This document shows, one piece after another, positions 50,884 to 59,800 of a stretch of DNA of 64,000 nt. Location of the stretch: positions 186,001 to 250,000 of the forward strand of contig NZ_JABCSC020000002.1 in the NCBI RefSeq assembly GCF_012972705.2. The letters run 5' to 3'. The DNA is from Uliginosibacterium aquaticum (GTDB lineage: Bacteria > Pseudomonadota > Gammaproteobacteria > Burkholderiales > Rhodocyclaceae). Within the stretch, counting starts at the first letter, position 1. Each line of letters begins with the position of its first letter. The position numbers were made by a program, and so were the translations under genes. The notes beneath the pieces are model-generated. The model was given only the letters and a program-made list of their open reading frames with translations, ran no database searches and had not been told where the DNA came from.

Positions 50884-51738
50884 ATGCTTCACAGCCTTAA
50901 GGATCTGGAGGGCTACGCTGTCGGCGCGATTGATGGCGATGTAGGCCACGTAAAAGATTTCTATTTCGATGACCATGCCTGGACGATCCGTTATCTGGTG
51001 GTGGAAACCAGTGAGTGGCTGGCCAGCCGCAAGGTATTGATTGCGTCGCGCGCGATCCGCTCACCTGACTGGCTGGAAAAACTGCTGCCGGTAGAGCTCA
51101 CCAAGAACCAGGTGCGGCACAGCCCGGATATCGATACGGACAAACCTGTCTCGCGCCAGCACGAGGAGCAATACCTCAGCTACTACGGCTATCCGTATTA
51201 CTGGGATGGCGTCGGTATCTGGGGCGGCAATACGCACGCCGAACTCTTCCCGCCTTCCGGGCCGGTCACAGCGGAAGGGCGCAAGGCGCTCCAGAAGGCG
51301 GACGCCATCAAGATGAGAGCCGAGCAGGCCAAACATCAGCACGACGATCCGCATTTGCGAAGCTGCAGACAGGTAACGGGCTACAAGGTCCACGCTACCG
51401 ATGGGGAAATCGGTCATGTCGATAACTTCCTCTTCGACGATTCGAACTGGAGCATCCGCTATCTCGTCGTGAATACCAGCAACTGGTGGCTTGACCATAA
51501 GGTGTTGCTGGCCCCGCAATGGTTCAAGGATGTGAACTGGCACAAGGGCTGCATCTCGATCACCTTGAACCGGCAATCCGTGATGGATGCGCCGATCTAC
51601 AAATCTGCCGAAGCGCTCAATCGGGAACGCGAGAAAGAGCTCTACAACCACTACCAGCACGTGGGCTACTGGCCACTTGAAGGCGTGGGCGACGGAGGCT
51701 GCGCACGCAAACCAGCCATCGCACGCGTTCCGCTGTGA
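50884..51738 (+). CDS. PRC-barrel protein, copy 1
   Basis: PRC-barrels are small beta-barrels found in photosynthetic reaction-centre H subunits, RimM and many stress proteins. The 284-residue product has two, near residues 5-60 (GAIDGDVGHVKDFYFDDHAW) and 160-215 (HATDGEIGHVDNFLFDDSNW), joined by a linker with HEEQYLSYYGYPYYWDGVG. It has no signal peptide or membrane helix. GAGGAAA precedes the ATG. A paralogue follows 162 bases downstream. Confidence 0.88.
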   Translation: MLHSLKDLEGYAVGAIDGDVGHVKDFYFDDHAWTIRYLVVETSEWLASRKVLIASRAIRSPDWLEKLLPVELTKNQVRHSPDIDTDKPVSRQHEEQYLSYYGYPYYWDGVGIWGGNTHAELFPPSGPVTAEGRKALQKADAIKMRAEQAKHQHDDPHLRSCRQVTGYKVHATDGEIGHVDNFLFDDSNWSIRYLVVNTSNWWLDHKVLLAPQWFKDVNWHKGCISITLNRQSVMDAPIYKSAEALNREREKELYNHYQHVGYWPLEGVGDGGCARKPAIARVPL

Positions 51739-51900
51739 ACCGGCCTTGAACCCTTCCAGAGACAGCAGCAGACACCGTCGCGCTCCACACCCCTGCTGCT
51801 CTGACGGACTCCAGAAAAGATCAGGGCACGCCAAGCGTCCTGACCCCCATTCATCCCCCAACCGTCGACATACCCGGACGAACCGCATGAGGAGAATCAC

Positions 51901-52725
51901 ATGCTGCACAATCTGAAAGATCTGGAGGGGTACACGATCAGTGCCACGGATGGTGACATCGGCCGCGTGAAGGATTTCTACTTCGATGACCATGCCTGGG
52001 TCATCCGACACATCGTGGTGGAAACCGGAGACTGGCTCGCCAGCCGCAAGGTGCTGGTCTCGCCACAGGCGATTCAATACCCCGACTGGTCAGGGAACAG
52101 ACTGCCTGTGGCAATCACCAAGGGCCAGATCAGGCACAGTCCGAAAATCGACACAGACAAGCCCATTTCCCGTCAGCATGAATCACAGCATCTCAGTTAT
52201 TACGGCTATCCGCATTACTGGGATGGGGATGATTTCCGGGATATCAAATTGCCACCGGCCCTGCTGCCGCCAGCCACATCGATCAGCAAGGCAGCAAGCA
52301 AGGCTCGACAGAGTACCGAGGTGATCACCATGAGGGCTCAGCAGACGCTGCGCCGCGACGACGATCCACATTTGCGCAGTTGCAAGCTGGTGACGGGCTA
52401 CAACATCCTTGCCACCGATGGCGAGATTGGCCACATCGACGGTTTCCTGGTCGATGAGGTGGACTGGAGCATCCGTTACCTCATCGTGAATACAAGCAAC
52501 TGGTGGCTTGGCCATCAGGTGCTGATAGCCCCGCAATGGTTCAAGGATGTGAACTGGGTCAAGCAAACAGTTTCTCTTTCACTGGACCGGCAATCAGTAA
52601 TGGATGCACCGGTGTTCAGCACGACCGAAGCACTGGACCGCCAGTTTGAAAGCGCGCTGTATGCGCACTATCAGCGCGATGCTTACTGGCCGGAGGACGC
52701 GCTGCGCGCTGGCCATATGGTGTAG
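51901..52725 (+). CDS. PRC-barrel protein, copy 2
   Basis: This 274-residue paralogue of the preceding gene has the same two-barrel layout (SATDGDIGRVKDFYFDDHAW; LATDGEIGHIDGFLVDEVDW) and the same linker motif YYGYPHYWDGD. GAGGAGAA precedes the ATG. The copies have clearly diverged, so the duplication is old. The role is probably stress-related, by family and neighbours; the precise function is unknown. Confidence 0.88.
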   Translation: MLHNLKDLEGYTISATDGDIGRVKDFYFDDHAWVIRHIVVETGDWLASRKVLVSPQAIQYPDWSGNRLPVAITKGQIRHSPKIDTDKPISRQHESQHLSYYGYPHYWDGDDFRDIKLPPALLPPATSISKAASKARQSTEVITMRAQQTLRRDDDPHLRSCKLVTGYNILATDGEIGHIDGFLVDEVDWSIRYLIVNTSNWWLGHQVLIAPQWFKDVNWVKQTVSLSLDRQSVMDAPVFSTTEALDRQFESALYAHYQRDAYWPEDALRAGHMV

Positions 52726-52840
52726 TTCCGGGGGCGGTAAATACTCCGCCGACCCGAACTTTTCGGAGGCTGCATGCGCGACCTGGCCTGAACGCCTCCG
52801 CCATACATCGCGCCCTGCGGCCAACACCGTAGCGAAGGAG

Positions 52841-53848
52841 TCAGTGGCTAGGCAACGCGATCACCTGATTCACCATCGGCTCATGGCGCTCGAATGCGGT
52901 GGCACTTTCCAGTGTGGTCACAGCAATCGCGTGCAAGGCCTCGCAGGTCAGGAAGCCCTGATGCGAGGTGATCAGCGCATTCGGAAAGCTCATCAGGCGC
53001 GCAAGGGTATCGTCCTGCAGCGGTCGGTCAGACAGATCATTGAAAAACACGCCCTCTTCCATCTCGTACACATCCAGCCCGACACCACCGACCTGACCAC
53101 GCTTGAGTGCTTCGATCAGCGCGGCCGAATCGATCAGCCCGCCCCGGCTGGTGTTGATGATCACCACACACCGGCACATGCCCGCCAGCGCCTCGGCATT
53201 GATCAGGTGGTGCGTCTGGTCAGTGAGCGGCAGATGCAGCGAGATCACGTTGGCCTCGCGCAACACGCGCTCGACACTGGCGTATTCGAACCCGATCTCT
53301 GCGGCGACCTGCGGATTCTCATACGGATCGTAGGCCAGCAGGCGGCAGCCAAAACCCCGGGCGATGCGAAGCGCACACAGGCCGATTCGCCCGGCGCCCA
53401 GTACGGCAAACGTCCTGCCATGCAAGGTAAATCCCTCCAGCCCGTCGAGCGAGAAATTCTGATCACGCACCCGGTTGTAGGCGCGGTGGGTTTTGCGCAC
53501 CAGGGTCAGCAACAAGGCAAAAGCATGTTCGGCCACCGCCTCGGGGGAATACGCCGGCACGCGTGCCACGCAGATACCGGCCTGGCCGGCAGCCGCAATG
53601 TCGATGCCGTTGAAGCCGGCCGCGCGCAGCAACACCAGCTCTACACCCAGTTGGGCTAGGCGCGCCAGCACCACAGCACCGAGCCGGCAATTGATGAAGG
53701 GGCACACGGCATCGAAGCCCTTGGCCAGCTCGACCGTTTTGTCATACAGGCGTTCTTCAAAGAAATCGAGGCTGTGTCCCACGCTGGCATTGGCGGCGCT
53801 GAGCGCCTGCTCATCATAAGGGTGAGTGTCAAATACGGCGATGCGCAT
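52841..53848 (-). CDS. D-2-hydroxyacid dehydrogenase (D-lactate dehydrogenase-like)
   Basis: The family reduces pyruvate or related 2-keto acids with NADH. The 335-residue product has the Rossmann motif VLGAGRIGLCALRIARGFGC and catalytic Arg (INTSRGGLIDS), Glu (LDVYEMEEG) and His (LITSHQGFLT), all present. It resembles LdhA, with DLSDRPLQDDTLARLMSFPN typical of D-LDH. It lies just downstream of the cyclic glucan synthase on the same strand, 20 bases after it. Confidence 0.92.
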   Translation of the reverse strand: MRIAVFDTHPYDEQALSAANASVGHSLDFFEERLYDKTVELAKGFDAVCPFINCRLGAVVLARLAQLGVELVLLRAAGFNGIDIAAAGQAGICVARVPAYSPEAVAEHAFALLLTLVRKTHRAYNRVRDQNFSLDGLEGFTLHGRTFAVLGAGRIGLCALRIARGFGCRLLAYDPYENPQVAAEIGFEYASVERVLREANVISLHLPLTDQTHHLINAEALAGMCRCVVIINTSRGGLIDSAALIEALKRGQVGGVGLDVYEMEEGVFFNDLSDRPLQDDTLARLMSFPNALITSHQGFLTCEALHAIAVTTLESATAFERHEPMVNQVIALPSH

Positions 53849-53868
53849 GGCGGAGAGCCTTCATGAAA

Positions 53869-56800
53869 TCAGCTTGCGACGAGCGGAATCCGGACGTCCA
53901 CCGCGTGCTCGCGTTGGTCATCCAGCAGTGGAATGCGCTGATCGGCTTGTGCAACGCCATCCACGCTGATTTCTATCGTGCCCTGTGCCATCTGCGTGAC
54001 CCGGATGTGATACATGGATTTGCGATAGCGGTAATGCAGCGCATATCCGGGCCACTCGGCCGGAAGGCAAGGCGCGAGCTGTAGCGTGTCGCCCACACGC
54101 TTGAGCCCGAGCAGGGATTCCAGCATCAGCCTGTACATCCACCCCGCCGAGCCGGTGTACCAGCTCCAGCCACCACGCCCGGCGTGCGGGCTCATCGCAT
54201 ACACATCGGCCGCCACCACATAGGGTTCGACCTTGTACAAGGCCGCCGCCGCAGCGGTACGGGCATGATTCACGGGGTTGATCATGTTCATCAGCGCCCA
54301 GGCCTCTTCGCGATCGCCCAGCTGCGCAAAGGCCATCGCCGCCCAGATCGCCGCATGGGTGTATTGGCCGCCGTTCTCGCGCACCCCCGGCACATAGCCC
54401 CGGATGTAGCCGGGGTTCAGGGCCGACTTGTCGAAAGGCGGATCGAGCAGCTGCACCAGCGCCTGCGCGGGGCGCACCAGCTTGTGCTTCACCGACTGCA
54501 TGGCAATCCGGGCGCGATCCAGATTTCCGCCGCCAGTGCCGGCGCCCGAGAGCACAGCCCAGCTCTGCGAGATCGAATCGATGCGGCACTCCTCATTGGC
54601 CGACGAACCCAGTGGCGTACCGTCGTCAAACCAGGCACGGCGATACCACTCGCCATCCCAGGCCTGCAACTCGATGTTCTGGCGCAGACGCAAGGCTTCG
54701 GCCTGACACAGTTCCGCGAACAGCGGGTCGCCTTGCGCGGCAGCCAGGCGGCTGAACTGGCGCAACACCTCGCACAGGAAGAAGCCCAGCCACACGCTCT
54801 CGCCCTTGCCATGAAAGCCCACCAGATTCATGCCGTCGTTCCAGTCGCCCGAGCCCATCAGCGGCAGGCCGCGCTCACCGAAGTTCAGGCCGTGCCGAAT
54901 GGCGCGCACGCAGTGCTGGTAGAGGTTCTCGCTGTCCGCCGAGCGGCCGGGCAGATCGTAGTAAGAGTCGTCCTCCGGATTGACCGGACGCCCTTCCAGA
55001 AACATCACCACTTCATCGAGCACGCCCACATCGCCGGTGGCCTGCACATAGCGGCACACGGCCAGGGGCAGCCAGAGATAATCATCCGAGCAATGCGTGC
55101 GCACCCCGCGCCCTGAAGGCGGATGCCACCAGTGCTGCACATCACCCTCATGGAACTGGCGGCTGGCACACACGAGCAGATGCGCGCGCAGCAGGCCCGG
55201 CTCGGTGTGCACCAGCGCCATCATGTCCTGCAACTGATCGCGGAACCCGAAAGCACCGCCGGACTGGTAATAACCACTGCGTGCCCACACGCGGCAAGCA
55301 AGCGTCTGGTAGAGCAGCCAGCCATTGGCCAGCACATCCAGCGCCGGGTCAGGCGTTTCCACCTGCACCGCGCCCAAGGTATGCACCCAATGCTGACGCA
55401 CGGCTTCGAGTGCCGCTCGTGCCGCGACAGCGCCCCGAAAGCGCTGCACAAGCCGGGTGGCCTCTTCGCCATCCTGCCCCACGCCGAGCCGGAAGATGAT
55501 TTCACGCGCCTGCCCGTCAGCCAACTCGAAGCTCACCTGAATGGCGGCGCAAGGATCGAAACCGGCGCCAGTCTTGCCGGAGAGACGGCTGCGCTTCAGG
55601 GCGGCCGGATGGCGCAGCGAGCCATTGCGACCGATGAACTCTTCGCGATCACCGGTGTGTGTACGCCGTGCCTCGTCCACATCGAAAAAGGCACGCCGAT
55701 CGGCAAATTCACTACCGAAGGGATTGCGCGCCAGGATAGCCCCGGTGTGGATATCGACTTCGGTACTCACATGCATCGCCGAGCGCGCACGCAGATCACC
55801 CAGAACCCATTCGACATAGCCGGTGGCTGAGAGCTGGCGCGAGCGACCGGATTCGTTGCGTACTTTCAGGACCGAGAACTTGACCGCCGCATCCAGCGCC
55901 ACATAGACCCACAGCTCCGAGTGGATACCACCGCATCGGGTCTCGAACACGCTGTAACCAAAACCGTGGCGCACCGTATAGGACGTAGCCGCAGGTGCCG
56001 GCAAGGGCGTGGACGACCAGTAATAGCCACTTTCCTCATCACGCAGATAAATCACTTCGCCACTGGCATCACTGACCGGATCGTTATGCCAGGGCGTGAG
56101 GCGGAATTCGTGAGCGTTTTCGCTCCAGGTATAGGCTGAGCCGCTCTCGGAAAGCACCGTGCCGAAACCTGGATTGGCCAGCACATTCACCCAGGGCGCC
56201 GGTGTGGCCTGATCCGGCCCCAGCACAATCACATACTCACGGCCATCAGGCGCAAACCCGCCCAACCCGTTGAACATCAGCAGTCCGGCCGGCGCCGACA
56301 CTGCGGCGGCGGACTCCAGGCGCGGCACGCGTGTCGGTTCGAAGGGGAGCGGGCGCGGATCTGCCGGGCGCCGGCTCTCCAGCTGCTCGGCCAGTCCGCC
56401 ACGACCATCGCTGATGATGACCCGCACCAGAGACTGGAACAGGATGCGATCCTCGGCTGAAATCTGCTCGGCGGCGCGCACAAAGATGCCGCCCGGCCGG
56501 TCGATCACGCTGGCATCCAGCCCTGAAGTGATCAGCCCGAGGATCTGCTCCTGCAGCCGCTGCCGGTAGCCGGCGTGATCCTCGTTCCAGATCACCAGAT
56601 CCACCGCCAGCCCCTTCAGGCGCCAATAGGCATGCGCCTGAATCATCTGGCGCACCAGATCGATGTTGGCGGCGTCGCTGATCTGCAGCAACACGATGGG
56701 CAGATCGCCTGAGATGGCATAGCCCCACAGCGCAGACTGACCGCGCCGATTCTTCACCAGCACAGCCGCCTCGGCACGCAGCCCGGCATTGGCATACAGC

Positions 56801-59800
56801 ACTGCGCCGGCCAGGCGCGCATGCAGTTGCGCGTCGGCCTCGCTGGCGTTGAGCTGGCGCAGCACCACCTGGCTATGCGTCCAGGCCAGATCGAACACAC
56901 GATCGGCGAGGTGCCGATCCTGATACTTGTCGGCCAGGCACAGTGCCATTTCACGCGTGTCGGCCATGCCGGAAACGATGTCGATGGTGGCGGTCTGCTC
57001 GGGCTCCAGCATGATGCGGCAACGAATCGCCACCACCGGGTCCAACACCGAGCCCTGCGTGCCTGAAAGCGCTGCTGCGCTCTGCAGGGCGAGCGGGCTA
57101 GCCAGACTGCGGGTACGCCCGATGAAACGCTGGCGATCTGTTTCGTAGGACATCTCGCGGATCTCGGCACCATCCACCGCCATCAGGTGCAGCATCCACG
57201 GACTATGCTCATCCGGCGCGCGCGGCCTGCGGGTGCACAAGATCGCCCGCCGTTCGGGGATGATCTCGGTCTGCACGAAGAGCTTGGAAAAAGCCGGGTG
57301 AAGCGCATCGGAGGCGGGCGTAGCCAGTACCACTTCGGCATAGCTGGTCAGTTCGACCTCACGACGGCGTCGCGACAGGTTGGTGACGCGCACCCGCCGC
57401 AGTTCGATATCGTCTTCAGGTGAAACCACGATCTCGGTATGTGTTTCAAATTGAGTGTCGCCGAGCCCGACGCCCAAACCACCGCTCAGCGCGCCGGCAA
57501 TACTGACCCCGGCGCTGACCGAATCACGCCGGCGGAACTCAGCACGGCCTTCGGAGAAAATCGCTTCATAACTGTCGGCACGCTTGCAGGTCGGCTGCCA
57601 GGCGCTGGACCAGAACTTGCCGCTCGCTACGTCACGGATATAGCAAAAGGCGCCGCGTTCATCCCGCACCGCGTCTTCCTGCCAGCGGGTGACTGCCAAC
57701 TCGTTCCAGCGGCTGTAACCTCCGCCGGCATTGGTCAGCATCACGTGGTAGCGGCCATTGGAGAGCAGCTGAACTTCGGGGTTCGGCGTGTTGGGCGTGC
57801 GGAACACACGCATCGGCAACTCGGTTTCCAGCGCCGCCGGGCTCACATCAAAACGCCTCGCGGTATGGGCAAACAAGGCCGTTGCCTTAGGGATGCGCTC
57901 CTGCAGCAAGGGCATGATGGCCTGGAACTGCAACACCGAGGCGAAACGCTTCTGCATCGGCTGTTCGAGCAGCAGGCTGGTCAGAGCCAGCAGGCTCATG
58001 CCCTGGTGATGGGCCATGAAAGCGCGCACCAGTGCGCTGGTCTTGCCACGCCGCTGCCGCGAAGGCGTGTAATCAATAGCCTCGAAGAAGCCATACAGGC
58101 CGATCGCACCATCAGCCGCCAGCCACTGCAGATTCTCGCAGGCCGCTTCGGGCTCCACCATCAAGGCCAGCACGCAAGCATAGGGAGCCACCACCAGATC
58201 TTCGGCCAGGCCTCGTTTGAGACCCAGCCCGGGCACGCCGAACGCGCGGTACTGATAGTTCAGATGCACGTCGACGGTGTTGTAGGCCGACTCCGAAACG
58301 CCCCAGGGCACGCCGCGCTGCTCACCATACTCGATCTGGCGCGCCACCGCTGCGTGGCAGGTATGGTCCAGCAAGGTGTTCTCGTAATCAGGCATGACCA
58401 GCGAGGGCATCAGATACTCGAACATCGAGCCGCTCCACGACAGCAGCACCGGCGCACCGCCGGCACTGGTCAGCAAGCGGCCGAGCGCAAACCAGCTCTC
58501 CTGCGGCAAGCGCCCCTGGGCAATCGCCACGAAGCAGCCCAGGCGGGCTTCGGAAGCCAGCAGATCGTAGTAGCCCGCGTCCAGGCGCCGGTCGCTGACG
58601 TTGTAGCCAATTCCGAGCAGATGGCGCGTACGGTCGAACAGGAAGTCGTAATCCATCAGCGCCAGCTCACCCGCCTGCTGCGCCAGCGCAGCAAGGCTGG
58701 CAAGGCGCTGCGCAGCCCGCGCACACATTTGCTGAGAGGCTTCGCCACTGCCTTGCAGTGCAGCCTCTGGCATAGCCAGATCGTTCAGGCAGGGCATGAC
58801 ACTGGCAAGGCTGGCCGCCGCGCGCAATGCGCGGGAAGGCAGCAAGAACTCCAAATCATCGAGCGCCTCGCGACATTGCCGAACGAAGGCCTGCGCCCAC
58901 ACATGCTCTTCGGCCTCCTGCTCTGGCGCCATTTCGGGCTGCCGACCGAGGCCAGAAAACAAACCGGCATTGCTGCCTGCCAGGCAGATGACCAGGGTTT
59001 CAGCCAGGCCCGCGAGGCGCAGCAGGCCGCTATGCATGCCCGGTAGCGTGAGCACAGCTTCACCCTGCAGTTGGGTGAGCGCTGCGCGCAAGGCCGCTTT
59101 CTGCCCCTGGCCCGCGCCAGCGCCGCCCTCCTCCACCAGCCGCAAGGTATCGCTCAGGCCGGCAAACACGCGCGGCCCCATGATCGGCTCGCGGGCCTGG
59201 GCCAGCAGGCCGGCTTGCAGGGTCAGGAGATGGCCGGCCAGATTGCCGCTGTCCACGGTCGACACATACAGCGGCAACAAAGGCTGCAGGGTCTGAGTGT
59301 CATACCAGTTGTAAAAATGTCCCCGGTAGCGCTCGAGTCCGACCATCGTCGCCAAGGTGCCGGCGCAACGCTCGATCAATTTTCCAGCCGGGATGTAACC
59401 GAAATCATGCGCCGCCAGATTGGCCAGCAGTGCGAGGCCGATATTGGTAGGAGAAGTGCGGTGGGCAATCGCAATGGCTCGATATTCCTGCACATTGTCC
59501 GGCGGCAGGAAATGGTCCCCGGGGCCGACAAAACGCTCGAAGAATGCCCAGGTGCGCCGCGACAGCTCACGCAAAAACTGCTGCTGTGCAAGCGACAAGT
59601 CGGGTTTGCGCGGCAATAGCGGGCGGCTCATCCAGGCGGTAATGAAAGGCGCACCCAGCCAGGCAAGCAGGATCGGCAGCGCGACCAGCCAGGCCGCAGC
59701 GCCGCGGCTGGCGAGATGGATCAGCATGGAGGCCGCAATCAGTGGGCCGATCCACTGCGTGCGCCAGGCGGCAAGGAGGCTTGAGCAGCCCGTCAGCGAG

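Noticed and set aside
57439-59046. 535-codon plus-strand open frame inside the glucan synthase gene
   Set aside because: It lies wholly within the intact cyclic glucan synthase coding region on the other strand and its translation is His/Gln/Arg-rich noise.
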